A stretch of 64,000 bases of DNA from Bathynomus jamesi (lineage: Eukaryota > Arthropoda > Malacostraca > Isopoda > Cirolanidae), in NCBI GenBank assembly GCA_023014485.1, contig JAJOZX010001860.1:496001-560000 (forward strand), given 5' to 3'. Position numbers and translations under genes: made by a program. This document shows positions 21,146-32,359 of this stretch, one piece after another (position 1 is the first letter of the stretch; every line of letters starts with the position of its first letter). The notes below the pieces were generated by a model that saw nothing but the letters and a program-made list of their open reading frames with translations, had not been told where the DNA came from and searched no databases.

Positions 21146-21970
21146 TTGTTGAATCCAGTAGGATCAACACAGTTAGTTTCCAGTCAGTCAGTTTCCAATC
21201 AGCCCTTTTCAGTTCACTCAGCAGTTGAGATTCGAAACCCAACTGAAACGATTTTTCAGCCAATAAGGCAAATTTTAATCACCAAACCAGAGTCAGATTC
21301 ACAATTTTTCATGTGCCCTACAGAGCATATAACATTAGCACCTTATGAGAAGATTTGTTTCCTAGCAAGAGTAGTAAACGGTCAAGGAAAACTATTAAAT
21401 TCAGATTGCACGCTTATTACAAAGAAAAGTAATTTCAAGAGAGATGTTCTTATTGCCCAAGTTCTTAATCATGGTCAGAATTCAGCTATCCCTGTTGTTT
21501 GTTTAAACAAAGGAAAAAACCCTATTGAATTAACTTCAAATCAGAGAATAGGAACTGTTTCCACAGTAGAAATAAATTCAGATTTCCCCACCAGGACTAT
21601 AAATCGTGTTTCCAGTTCCTTAGAGTTAAACCCTTCAGCATTAAAAGAAGAATATAAGAAATGTCTGGAGCACTCCCTTCAGGAGTCACCAGCCTTACAG
21701 GATCTCAAACTACAGGAATCACTTCTCGATTTCCTGATAAGAAATAGAGACGCGATTGCCCTAAAAGGAGATCCTTTGGGCCGAACTAATTTGGTCCTTT
21801 TCGAAATCAAGCTGGAACCCAATTCCAAACCCATCTTCATTCCTCCCTATAGGGTTCCACATTCCCGGTTAGTAACTCTTGAGGAACACATCTACAGATC
21901 TACAGATGCTAAGGCTAACAAAGACCCTAAGATCCATTCTAAGGTTAGCCCGAGAGAAAGGAAAGAGTAG
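21146..21970 (+). pseudogene. gypsy-like pol N-terminal part, cut by LINE A
   Basis: An open frame with a linker-like region ends in F-E-I-K-L-E-P-N-S-K-P-I-F followed by P-P-Y-R-V-P-H. This is the conserved segment that precedes the RT fingers in gypsy elements. After about residue 249 (genome 21,893) the translation is LINE tail sequence, so the frame's end at 21,970 is artificial. No RT catalytic motifs remain. Confidence 0.6.
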
Positions 21971-22481
21971 GGGGTTAAGAGAAGAGAAGAGAATAAGGGG
22001 TTAAGTAAGGAGGAACACCTATCACTCGTGGGTTAACATTCATTCAGAAAAAGAGAAAAAAGACTCACCATCATCATCCGCCGGCCACTGCCGACAAGTC
22101 AGAAAAATAGTCGGAGAAAATAGGAAAGGGGTGAAAGATGAAAAGAAGCAAATAAGAACGCTTACAAACCATGCAAACACAGTCTTTACTCACTGTCATA
22201 CCATGCAAACTGCAAACTACAAACATGCAAGAAAAGAGTTACCGACATGCAAAGTAAGGAGAGGATAAGGAAAAAAAGTAGGTAAAGTTAAACAAAAAGT
22301 GGGTTAGTTTACGCTACGAGCTACATCTACGTTCGTGTTAGTCTAATTTTTTTTTTTTTTTTAATAATTTTATTGCTGGCATCACACGCTGGCATGTCAC
22401 AAGCTGGCATTTATCGTCAACAGACTCATCCTCGACCACCACCACCAGAGCTCCTGTTGCTAATTTTTTTTTATTTTTATT
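21893..22481 (-). repeat. 3' UTR and tail of LINE copy A
   Basis: Shared nearly base for base with about 39,933-40,560 and, in the other orientation, with about 61,226-61,958. It ends in repeats around CTGTAGATCTGTAGA instead of poly(A), typical of CR1/L2-group elements. It includes a T-rich run near 22,348-22,364 that varies in length between copies. Confidence 0.8.
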
Positions 22482-24911
22482 TTAAACAACGTTAATATTT
22501 TTAAAATGTCTGTCAAGACGGTTCTTAAACACATTAACGCTGGTAGAGTTCACGACGGGCGCGGGAAGATTATTCCATTTATCAATTACTTTAAACGTAA
22601 AGAAGTTTTTAGCGATATTAGTAATGAAACGTCTGCCACGCAACTTAAATCCGTTATTACGAGTATTACTATTATCGAAAGTGAACAATTTGTCAAAATT
22701 TACGTTATCGATGTTATGAACGATTTTGAAAACTTCAATAAGCTCCCCCCTTAATCTCCTAGTTTCGAGTGAATGCAGGTCTAACTCTTTAATCCTATCT
22801 TCATAAGGCTTGTTGCGCAATGACGGAATTAGTTTCGTGGCACGACGCTGAACCCTTTCTAACCTATCAATATCCTCACGCAAGTACGGGCACCAAAACT
22901 GAACGGCATATTCTAAATGAGGCCTGACTAGGGACTTGTAAAGGGGCAATATAATATCCTTCGATTTAAATTCGAAATTACGCCCTATGAAGCCTAACAC
23001 CCTATTAGCTTTTGCGCAAGACTCCAGGCACTGGTTCCTAACCTTTAAATCCTTAGATATGCGTACGCCTAAATCTACTTCCTCGTCAACGCTCGCCAAC
23101 TCCCTATCATCCATTGTGTACGTGTAATTATTGTTACGAGAACCTACATGCAAAACTTTACATTTGTCTACGTTAAATTGCATCTGCCACTTATCCGTCC
23201 ACTCCATAATTCTATTTACATCGTCTTGGAGCCTATTTCTATCGTCATCGTTAACAGCCTTACCGCATATTTATTAGTATCGTCCGCGAATTTTGACACG
23301 TTACTAGTCAATCCTACATCTATGTCGTTAATGTAAATTACGAATAGTAATGGGACTAACACTGAACCCTGTGGGACACCGCTACCTACATCCAACCACC
23401 CCAATTCACTACCATTAACTACCACCCTCTGCCTCCTAGCACGAAGCCATTCTTCTAACCAGTTAGCTACCTGACCGCGTATACCGTGCGCTTTGACCTT
23501 CGCAATTAATCTCCTATGCGGAACTGTATCGAACGTCTTTTTAAAATCTAAATAAATAACGTCAGCCGCTCTATGCCTATCGTATTCGCGCACTATTTCG
23601 TTATAAAATTCTAACAAATTAGTTAAACAAGATCTATGGCGTCGAAACCCATGCTGACTATTATTAATCAAATCTCTACTTTCTAAGTGGTCTATGATAC
23701 GATCCCTAATTACAGATTCCAAAAGTTTACCTACAATTGACGTTAAGCTAATGGGCCTATAATTACTAGGTACCGTGCGGTCGCCCTTTTTAAAAATGGG
23801 CGTGACGTTAGGTAATTTGAAGTCTTCAGGTATAATCCCCGTTACGGGTGACTGATTAAAAATCTTCGTTAAGGGGCCTACAATAACGTCTTTCAAATCT
23901 TTCAAATGTCTGGGATAAAAAGCGTCAGGGCCTGGAGCCTTGCTAACTTTTAGCCTATCGATATAATGCGCAATCTCAGCCTCGTAAACAATTATTTCAT
24001 CCAAAATAGTCTCGCTACTAAATGGAACGATATCGTCCACGTCGGGGACATTATTTACGTCTTCTACGGTTAAAACTGTCGCAAAAAAGTTATTGAAAAT
24101 ACCCACCATCGCCTGAGCGTCAGAAACCAAAGCGCCATTAACATCCACTAGAGGGCCTATGTTATCTTTTATCGGCTTACGATTATTAACGTATTCAAAA
24201 AACTTTTTTGGATTATGTTTACTATCCGCAGCTATAAGTATTATCTCTAAATTACGCTTGGCATTCCTAACAGATCTTTTAACCTGACGTCTAAGCTCGA
24301 TATATCTATTAAAGTTAGCTGCCGTGCCATTGCGCTTATTAAGTCTATACGCTCTATTACGCTCGTTTATGAACTCGCCTATTTCCCTAGTCCACCACTT
24401 CGGCCTACCACGATTTCTAGCGCGCTTGGGCCTACGAGGAATAAACTCCCTTTCAATATTCCTAAAACTTTCTTTAAACGCCACCCAATGCAAATTTGTG
24501 TCATTACCCATAAATAAGTTATCCCAGTCCACTATTCCCATCCTATCCGCAAAACTATCAAAATTAGCCCTACGAAAGTCAGGGACTTCTATTACGTTAC
24601 TATCCTTAGTGTTTTCTATCAATAACTTAAGCCTAAGAATTTGGTGATCACTACATCCTAAACTCTCGCCTACTTCTAAACCTTCGACTACATTCTCGCC
24701 GTTCGTCATCACCAAATCTAAAATATTATCACCGCGCGTTGGTTCGGTAACCATCTGTCGTAAAAAGTTATCTTCCATAAACTCAATCAATCTCAAACCC
24801 TCCTCATTACCAGTAAAAGTCTCATAATTAACATTAGGGCAGTTAAAGTCTCCGACAATTATACTATTCCGATTGCCAATAAAGTTACCAAGAAGTGACT
24901 AAAATCTAGTA
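22482..24911 (-). pseudogene. LINE copy A ORF2: reverse transcriptase and C-terminus
   Basis: The RT frame (24,796-23,216) reads P-I-F-K-K-G-D, N-Y-R-P-I-S-L-T-S, H-G-F-R-R-H-R-S-C, Y-L-D-F-K-K-T-F-D near residue 420, G-V-P-Q-G-S-V-L and K-F-A-D-D-T with the catalytic aspartates. A frameshift near 23,212 separates the C-terminal part (23,207-22,482), which has W-T-D-K-W-Q-M-x-F-N-V-D-K-C and the conserved C-terminal segment seen in copies B and C. Sequence between 24,797 and 24,911 continues the endonuclease in frame up to the hAT insertion. ORF2 copies element RNA at the nicked target. One frameshift and the hAT inactivate it. Confidence 0.85.
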
Positions 24912-25067
24912 TCTGTACCCAGTGGCGGCTCTAGACTCGATAAAGTGGGAAGGCTGTAGCTTTCGAAAATACTTATAAAGGTACAAAAATTAAGAAAACT
25001 AGCTTAATAAAATAATAGTTCAATTATAAATACTTAGTATGGTTACTTACCAATGGATGAAATTATT

Positions 25068-27142
25068 TTATTTAAATATAAAATCCATTTTTCGGGTTCT
25101 GGACGTTGCAAAATGATCAATCACTTTTTCATTAAAATTGTTGATATCACTTACCATTCTATTTTCAATTGACAGCATTGCTAAAGCCGTGAGCCTTTGA
25201 TTCAACATCGAGTTTCTAAGAAATGTTTTTATTCTTTTTAAGGTTGAAAAGCATCTTTCAGTTTCAGCTGATGTCATGGGCGTTGTTATTAAAATTTTTA
25301 CAAGTTTAACTGTTTCTGAAAATGCTGATTCTAAATTATTGTCCAAGAGAACACTTAATAAATCAGTGAGCTTGTCGTTTGAGCAGATATAGTCTCGACC
25401 ATAAAGAACGGATAGTTCCGTTTTGAGTTTTAATTTGTCAAGCATTGGATATGCTTCAACAGCTTTGTCGAGTTCCACAGTTGGAAAGTCTTTAAGATAA
25501 GATTCAAAACAATTTCTTAGTAGCAGTTTACTGGATTCAAGATGGCCAGTAAAGCTAAATCTATTAGTGCATTCTTGGATAATTATATCGCAGACATGTG
25601 TTGCAATTGATGTTTCATTAGTAGTTGAAAACTTCCTCTTTTTATTTCCTTCATTTGAGTTGTTTTGTTCAGAAGTGTTCATATTCTTGCTTAATGTTTT
25701 CAATAGCAGCAGTAAATTTGTTTACATAGGATTGTGCGGTTGTTGCTTCAATACACCTAGATTGAAATTGTGCGAATAAAATTTCAACTTGGGGCATTAT
25801 TTTACTGAAGAATTCCAGCCAAAAAGTAAATTCCGGATCATTTAGCATTCTTTTAATACCAGCTGCTGCAAGTCCAGTTTCCTTTGACTGAGAAGTTTCT
25901 AAAATGCTGCAGCACTCGATTAGTTCATCTTTTCTTTCGTATACAGCGTTTACTGTTCGACTTTTAAAATTCCATCTAGTTGCTGATACTTGTGGAATTC
26001 GATGAGTAATTTTTTCTAATTCAGCTGTTCTTTGAAGGGATTTTGAAAAGAATGCAGGAATTCCAGACAAGCTATTGAAAAAAACTCTTGCTTTGCTAAT
26101 TTTTGATGTTGCTTTCTCAATTATTAAGTTCAGTTGATGTGCGTAACAATGTACGTAATGAGCATTTTTATAGACTTCTTTTATTCTTGTTTGGACGCCT
26201 TTCTGCTTTCCACTAAGAGCAGCAGCTCCGTCATAAGTTTGAGCTATAAGTTTCTCCTTATTAGATAGTAAACTATTCAGTTCATTGAGGAGTATTTAGG
26301 ATAAAGCTTCTCTAGTGAGATTTGGAGGGTTGAAGAAACTCCAAAACCGTTCAACGGGGTTTCCTTTTAGTTCATATCTGAACACTATTGCCATTTGTGA
26401 TTTATTATAAATATCCGTTGTTTCATCACACATTACAGCTAAGTAGTCAGTTTTTTCAATCTCTTCCTTGATATTCTTTTTGCAAAGAACTAATATGAAT
26501 CTAATAATTCATTTTGAATCGTTTTTGAAGTTCCCTTAAAAACTGTAGCAATTCGGAAATGAGATTCTAAACTAGGATCTGATTTACACAAGAAATCAAT
26601 CAAACCGCGAAATACTCCTGGATTTTGGGAAGAGTCACTCTCATCATGGCCACGTAATGGCAACTCAAATTTGCCGCAGAATAATATGCAATCAATAATT
26701 TTAGATAGCACGCCCCTATTTCTTTCACTAATTCATTATGTCTGTCAATCGATTGTCTATGTGCTTCACTCAGCTGATTTCTGATATTCACTTTACCAAG
26801 AAAAGATAAGTTCACTACGTTTATCAAATGTTTTTGGCTTTGCTGGTGCTTTATTATCTTTGGAGGCAAGTTTTTCAACTTAGAAATGCCATTCGTTGTC
26901 CATTCACTTTCTCCTCCAAATAATAAACATGGGAAACAGAACAGAGAACTACTTTGTTCACAGCCACAAATCCAATCATGTTTATCATAAATAGCTGAAT
27001 TAAATTTGCGAACGTAATCCTTATTTCTACTTTTACCTGTCTCTTCTATATTTAAAGCAGGAGTTGGACGGCCTTTGTTTTTAATTTCAACCTTTTCGAG
27101 GTAGGTTAGGCTTGAAAATTTAATTGATTTCAAAAACGTCAC
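25068..27142 (-). pseudogene. hAT transposase, TTF-type zinc finger
   Basis: The start at 27,142 lies in a TTF-like zinc-finger domain with W-I-C-G-C-E, then F-C-F-P-C-L-L-F-G and a terminal H-Q-Q-S-Q-K-H. Parts follow at 26,711-26,490, 26,070-25,669 (V-S-A-T-R-W-N, conserved in this family) and 25,703-25,068. The last has the dimerisation block T-P-M-T-S-A-E-T-E-R-C-F-S-T-L-K-R-I-K. Between 26,490 and 26,070 the D-x-x-x-N-M-type catalytic block survives only in fragments with stops. It resembles zinc finger MYM-type 1-like proteins. Inactive because of at least three breaks. Confidence 0.8.
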
Positions 27143-27661
27143 CCATATTTTCCATGGCTTGTATGTAAGGGAGAAATAAAAGTTTTAGATAGGCTAATTG
27201 AATCAAAATAACCAAGTAGAAATCTGGTTCAATAATAAATTTAATTGAAAAAGAAGCACGATCAGCCTAGCACAGGAAACAATGACTGACCTCACTTGAT
27301 AACCAGCATCCGAACACTGCCGTCATGTGCCATCTGCAACTGTACGCTAGCAGGCTGCATCTGCTGCAGATTTAAAAGATCCAAATTTTGCTGCATATCA
27401 TATCATTATCTTCTACTTTACCAATAATGTATTTGAAAATTCAGTTTTTAATAGTTTGATATTAACACACGGTGACGGAAGTATAATTTAAATAGATCAA
27501 CTTTCATCAAATATAGCGAATTAAACGTGAAATTAATCATTAGGGACATCGTGCACCTGGCAGCAGTGCAGTGACCGCACTCACCTCACAGTCCTCACTA
27601 AATCTCATACCCTGTATACTGTGTATAGACTGCACGATTGCAGCCTTAAAATTTACATCTT

Positions 27662-28255
27662 TGTTATTTTATTTATTTGTTGGGTTCAAAATCCCAGCTG
27701 AGCCGTGAACGGCCAAATTCTAAAGGGCCAGTTCTACCTACAGCCCAAGTTAAGCTAAAATTAAAACTTACGGATTTGAGATCCTATTAGGTCCTACCTC
27801 AGGGTTGCTGACTCGATGCGGGCCTACCTTAGACCTTAGTTACATGAATTTAATATAAAAACAAAAGGGGTACTATTTATGGTCTTCTTTCTCAACCTTG
27901 CAACAACAACGCAACCTGGACTATTGCACGATGCAACAATCTTGTATCTAAACAACCAAACTGAATTGCAAGAGAGCTCTCTATCAGACCACACCCTGTA
28001 CGTACGACATCCACAAACGAGTAGAAAGGACGCGCAGCGCCCCAAAATGATGCCACCAGAGTCCCAAACACTGATGCCACAAGAGCCCAAAAATGCTAGC
28101 TCTAAATTAAGTGAATTTTTCACTAACCTTACAATTATGAGATGATATATATACACCTTAACTTAATATATACAAGCAATGCTGCATCAATCAGCTTAGT
28201 CATCATATCGCCTTGGGACAACAATGGTTCTTCCTCTTCTAGATTTTCTAACAAT
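27662..28255 (-). mobile_element. BEL 3' end (pol tail plus LTR) inside the hAT
   Basis: Its reverse complement matches 14,240-14,841: the last codons of BEL pol (through the GGCGATATGATGAC stop region) followed by the entire LTR to AATAACA. Identity is high but with many substitutions and small indels, so it comes from a different copy. Because it is truncated on the coding side, it is not a normal solo LTR. No target duplication was identified. Confidence 0.75.
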
Positions 28256-28504
28256 CTTAGCGCGGTAGGCCCTATATTTATATTACATTTTAAATAACCT
28301 TTTATTCATCATTGTTTGCTGGAAGTTATCTTTATTTCGTCACATTATTAATATATAAAAATCAGTTTAGTTTAGAATCTCATTTTTTGTTTAATACAAC
28401 ACTTTAAATAAAATAAAGAGACCGTAGAGACGCATTATTCGTCATTTTAGTTGGGGGGTCTGCAGCCTTACAGCCTCTAGGCCAGAGCCGCCCCTGTCTG
28501 TACC

Positions 28505-28903
28505 TAGGGGTTGAACGGGAGGTCTATAAACAACAACAAAATTAAAACTAATACTACGCGCCCTAACTTCAACACATATCGCATTAATTGCTGCCGGAAA
28601 ATCTAACTTAACATCGATAGCCCTAAGGGAATTACGAATGTACAGCAAAACGCCGCCACCAAACCTATGTAACCTATCATTAGTAAAGAGTTTAAAACCC
28701 GGTATATCAAGTTCCCCCAACAAGTCCCGAGTCACGGTATTTAACCAAGTTTCAGTGATAGCAACTATATCGTAGTTGCCGGAATAAATTATCGCCTTAA
28801 ATTCATTTAATTTATTTCTAATACTACATGCGTTACAATAAAAGATGTTTAAGTTATTTAAGTTTTTTTTTACCACGGGACGGCGTTTTGAACTATTTTT
28901 CAC
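28505..28903 (-). pseudogene. LINE copy A ORF2: endonuclease N-terminal part
   Basis: The frame reads N-I-F-Y-C-N-A-C-S-I-R-N-K near residue 19, A-I-T-E-T-W-L-N with the catalytic Glu near residue 52, G-G-G-V-L-L-Y-I-R-N and V-V-Y-R-P-P near residue 124. All are typical of the apurinic-type endonuclease of LINEs. The hAT element enters right after P-P-V-Q-P, and the domain resumes at 24,911. No ATG precedes the domain; the first usable codon is the GTG that overlaps the ORF1 stop. Confidence 0.8.
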
Positions 28904-29843
28904 GTCGGGCCCGCGTTCCCCGGACCCACAACGTTTAAAGGGGGTTTCGATCTATACAGCTTTCGTACGTTTTCGTCAATTAACCTACCTAGCCTAGCAT
29001 TACCTATTTCATTAAAATGTACCCCATCTTTTATAAAAAGGCTAGGAGTAGGATCACTGAATTCTGACCACAGCTTTACGAAGGGTACATTTTCCTCAGC
29101 ACAAATCTCTTCTAATTTAGTATTCAAGAATATCGTTTTAGACGTAATCCTAAGACCCAAACCGTGCCTAGGGTTAATACCTAGAACTAAAGACCTATCT
29201 GACCTCGCCTTTAGGGACCTAATTAACCCCCTATATATATCTCCGAAAGGTCAGCCACTCTCGTATTGGGTCTATACGAGTCGTTGCCTCCTACCATCGT
29301 TCGTCACCAACATCGAGTGATGGGAGGCAACGTCAATCCTATCCACTGTCAACCCTGGCCTCCTCATTCACGTCCCTTTCCAAATGGGCGAAAGGGTTCG
29401 AAACCTCGATAAGGGGGGGAATCCTATCACCTAACGTACGCGGCCTAGCTCCACCCTCAACTTCTCTAAATCTCTCCCCATCTACTAATCTCGGACCAAC
29501 CTTAACCCCTTCCTCAACTCTATCCAACCTTCCCGATAAGCTACCTAAACTAGAAACTAGGTTACGCACCTCGCCCTTCAAATTACTAACGTCTTCAACT
29601 AGTATTGGTTCGGCTTTCGTCAAACGTAGCCCTACCCCTGCCCTCATCAAGCGTTGGAAGTCTTTCCATTACCTCAGTTACCTCACGTACACTGCGTTTT
29701 ATGTCAACTATTTCCTCCCTTAACTCGCAAAAGAAACAAACTGATCTCTCGGTAATCGCCATAGGACCGCCGTTATAATCTTTAAAATCCGAATACCACC
29801 GGTTTACCCCACACCTAACACACGATGCTTTCTGCGACGGCAT
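28900..29843 (-). pseudogene. LINE copy A ORF1: zinc motif, coiled coil, SGNH esterase
   Basis: The N-terminus (29,843 on) has C-V-R-C and C-F-F-C pairs about 30 residues apart, then a charged helical stretch (I-V-D-I-K-R-S-V-R-E-V) likely to form a coiled coil. The frame shifts near 29,640. The C-terminal part (29,160-28,900) carries K-D-G-V-H-F-N-E-I-G-N, the Asp-His pair of an SGNH/GDSL esterase. The G-D-S-L block is clearest in copy C. CR1/L2-group ORF1 proteins often carry such an esterase. A stop-rich gap at about 29,335-29,160 breaks this copy. Confidence 0.75.
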
Positions 29844-30077
29844 CGGGCAGTTAAAATTAGTTTATAACCGTCACAAGTTTAAGTTAAATTAAGCCGGCAC
29901 GGTATGAAAACTTCTAAATCGCTAAAACCCACTAATATTCAATTACTTAACTATAACAATGTAAATATAAACACAAGTATATAAAATTCAAAACTTTCCA
30001 AAAGTAAAATTATTAGCAATATGCAAAAGTAGAGCAATATCAGAGAGCTCAGGAAATGCGTCCGTTCAGTACAGTCT

Positions 30078-30620
30078 GGCTGACGATTCAGTCTGAACAA
30101 AGAAGGATCTGGATACCAATTTTTATGTCAAAAATTCCCTCAAATTAGTCATGCTAAGCTGAAGGAAGGAATGTTCGTCGGTCCTCAAATAAAGCAACTC
30201 TTAAGCGATCCAGCATTTGAAGATGCATTGACAGGTCATGAGAAAGATGCTTGGCTAGCTTTTAAGGATGTTGTAAACAACTTCCTTGGTAACACGAAAT
30301 CTGATGACTACAAAAAAATAGTTAAAGACATGATCCGAAAATATCGTTTGCTGGGATGTAACATGAGTGTTAAGATACACTTCTTAGACTTTCATCTTGA
30401 TTTTTTTTCCTGAAAACTTAGGCGCGGTAAGCGAGGAACAGGGAGGAAGATTCCACCAGGATATTTCAGAAATGGAATGGAGGTATCAGGGAAGATGGGA
30501 TGTTTGAATGATGGCAGACTATTGCTGGAGTCTAAGGAGAGATGTACCGAAATCAGTACACAAGAGAAAATCGACGAAAAGGAAGTTTCTTTAACTACTG
30601 ACTGCTCTAATAAATTCAAT
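30078..30620 (+). pseudogene. Remnant of an unnamed arthropod repeat protein
   Basis: The frame at 30,171-30,413 (M-F-V-G-P-Q-I-K-Q-L-L, later F-L-G-N-T-K-S-D-D-Y and N-M-S-V-K-I-H-F-L) looks genuinely coding. It continues out of frame to about 30,600 with R-F-H-Q-D-I-S-E-M-E, R-Y-Q-G-R-W-D and M-A-D-Y-C-W-S-L-R-R-D. I recognise the pattern as one common in uncharacterised arthropod proteins, but I cannot name a function. A stop after 30,413 and another within the R-W-D segment show decay. Confidence 0.5.
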
Positions 30621-31075
30621 GCGTTACTGTTGATGAATAGTTTGTTCAGTCATTCACAATTTTTAATAAATATACTGTATCTTACTTAAATCTGTATCTT
30701 CATGTATTATATATACACACTGTATATTAGTGTATATATGTATCATAGTAATAATGTGAGTATGTTTGTGTGTATAATGTGTTTCTGGGCATGCATTATT
30801 ACTAAAATATTTGAATTGAATAACATATGATGCGTGTGATTGTGAAATAGCTAGATATGATGGGAAAAAACTAAACATACAGCTGAAAAGGGCATGCCTT
30901 TATTGCAAAGAATCACCCATTTTCATTGAAACAATTCGCAAAACATTTGAATTCGCACGGCGGTGTTATTTTTACTTGCCACTTTCACTATTTTTATGTA
31001 ATAAATAAGGTAAATGCCATTAATTTTGTCTAAAATTCACTGGAAAGGAGAAGAGAGAGATACACCACTATCTAC
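30621..31075. other. Gene-free stretch
   Basis: AT-rich sequence with short TATATA and GTGTGT patches. No coding or structural feature seen. Confidence 0.5.
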
Positions 31076-32015
31076 ACTTGGAAAATAATGGAGAAACTAG
31101 TCCCTAATCTTACCCTGAACCTTGTAACTCCCTAAACAACAGTGGAAAGTAGAAAAGGAAGACTGTGTCGTGTTCCCAAATTAAAGGCTAGGTTGGGGAC
31201 ATCCTTACCCCTGAAAGAAAATAGTTTCGTTGTGAGAGGACCAATACTATTTAATCAATCCAAAACCTAAGGAACACGAGTGGTGTTGGGGTGGACATCT
31301 TCAAAAGAAGATTAGACTCTTGCCTCAGAACAATCCCCGATGAGCCGGTCGTACCTGGCTATGTGAGGTGGAGAGTACAAGAAACCAACTCACTACTTCA
31401 CCAGGCCAACTTGAGAGGAGGGGCGACAAGCTTGACCTTCGTGAAATGAGGAATCATCACACGGAACCTTTGAAAGGTTGAAAGATAGATCTTTGTGTTA
31501 AAGCGAATATGATTATAAGGAACTTCTGGTTCTGTACAAGTGAAGCTAAAGAGACATTCTTTCGTACTTTCTGCAGTAATATATACGGACAGCAACTCTG
31601 GGTGAATTATGAAAAGGTTGTGGCAGAACCCTAAATTTTCTGTACAACAGGTCTTTTAGACTCCTACATAAATTACCCCCCGAGATGCTCAGCTCCGCAA
31701 ATGTTTGCTACCCGCAATGTCCCGAGCTTCCCGGAGGTAACAAGACGTGCTCAATACAGTTTAATGCAAAGAATTAAAAAATCAACCAACCCGATTATCC
31801 AAGCTATCCATGAGTCCTGCCGTTCATTTCTAAGCTATGGAATTCGTGGTAAGAAAACGTCTGTCTGTAGCTCCACTTAACTTCGATTATTTCTAATCAA
31901 TTATTTCTAATCCTTAGTATGTGAACTGTCACTGTATTATTAATATTTGTCATATGGACTTTAGTCTGCCAATAAACCTTTTCATTTTCATTTCATTTCA
32001 TTTTCATTCCCATTT
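31076..32015 (+). pseudogene. C-terminal scrap and 3' end of another LINE
   Basis: From about 31,130 to 31,405 broken frames give V-V-R-G-P-I-L-F-N and then I-P-D-E-P-V-V-P-G-Y-V and N-S-L-L-H-Q. This is the usual end of a non-LTR ORF2. About 500 bases on, GTCTGCCAATAAACC (a polyadenylation signal) is followed by ATTTC-type repeats to about 32,015, as at the 3' end of such elements. It is unlike LINE copies A-C. The middle, 31,406-31,880, has no readable frame. Confidence 0.5.
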
Positions 32016-32304
32016 CATATATATGACGAACGGGTTTGCCACCCGCCGTAGGCATTGACAATGGACTGAATTCACAGGGTCGTCCCCTCGTTTTGTAGAC
32101 GGAGTTGTATCCGTAAGGACTCTTGACAACGTCATTCTTGGAGTTATGGAGATGCAGAACATGTCCTTGGATCACGTTTAACGTCAACAATCGTAGACGG
32201 ACACAGGTCTCTTTAATAAATTTGTCTCTTATTTGTCACTCGGTTGGTTACGTCGTCTCGGAGGTTATTGTCGAGTAAATTGTCTGACTTCTTCGCGAGG
32301 TGAA

Positions 32305-32307
<3 letters not shown>

Positions 32308-32356
<49 letters not shown>
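32308..32356. repeat. (AT)n microsatellite
   Basis: About 24 uninterrupted AT units in otherwise featureless sequence. The flanking 32,016-33,200 shows no gene. Confidence 0.9.

Positions 32357-32359
<3 letters not shown>

Larger units (their letters stand above)
18170..21892 (+). mobile_element. Second Ty3/gypsy-like retrotransposon, truncated
   Basis: A roughly 1-kb non-coding leader (probable LTR plus 5' UTR) is followed by gag with zinc knuckles, a protease and the beginning of pol. It is then cut by the 3' end of LINE copy A at 21,893. RT, RNase H, integrase and 3' LTR are missing, and the sequence beyond LINE A (30,078 on) does not continue it. Boundaries are approximate. Confidence 0.6.
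24920..28496 (-). mobile_element. hAT transposon inside LINE copy A
   Basis: The ends are CAGTGGCGGCTCTAG on the left and, read in reverse, CAGGGGCGGCTCTGG on the right. TCTGTACC flanks both sides exactly (24,912-24,919 and 28,497-28,504), a perfect 8-bp target duplication. It carries a TTF/ZMYM-type transposase on the minus strand and, near its 5' side, a segment of a BEL element. Confidence 0.95.
21893..30077 (-). mobile_element. LINE copy A (CR1/L2-like), near full length, hAT inside
   Basis: Reading right to left: 5' UTR (30,077 to about 29,845), ORF1 with esterase domain (about 29,843-28,900), ORF2 with endonuclease and RT (28,903-22,482) and a roughly 590-bp 3' UTR ending in a TCTGTAGATCTGTAGA-type tail. 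Copies B (39.9-41.3 kb) and C (48.7-62.0 kb) share this layout and the same 3' end. A hAT element splits the endonuclease. The 5' end is placed by comparison with copy C (GTACTGAAC...TTTCCTGAGC). No target duplication was seen around it. Confidence 0.85.

Noticed and set aside
27662..28255. Solo LTR by ordinary recombination
   Set aside because: It includes BEL pol codons on one side, so it is not a clean solo LTR.
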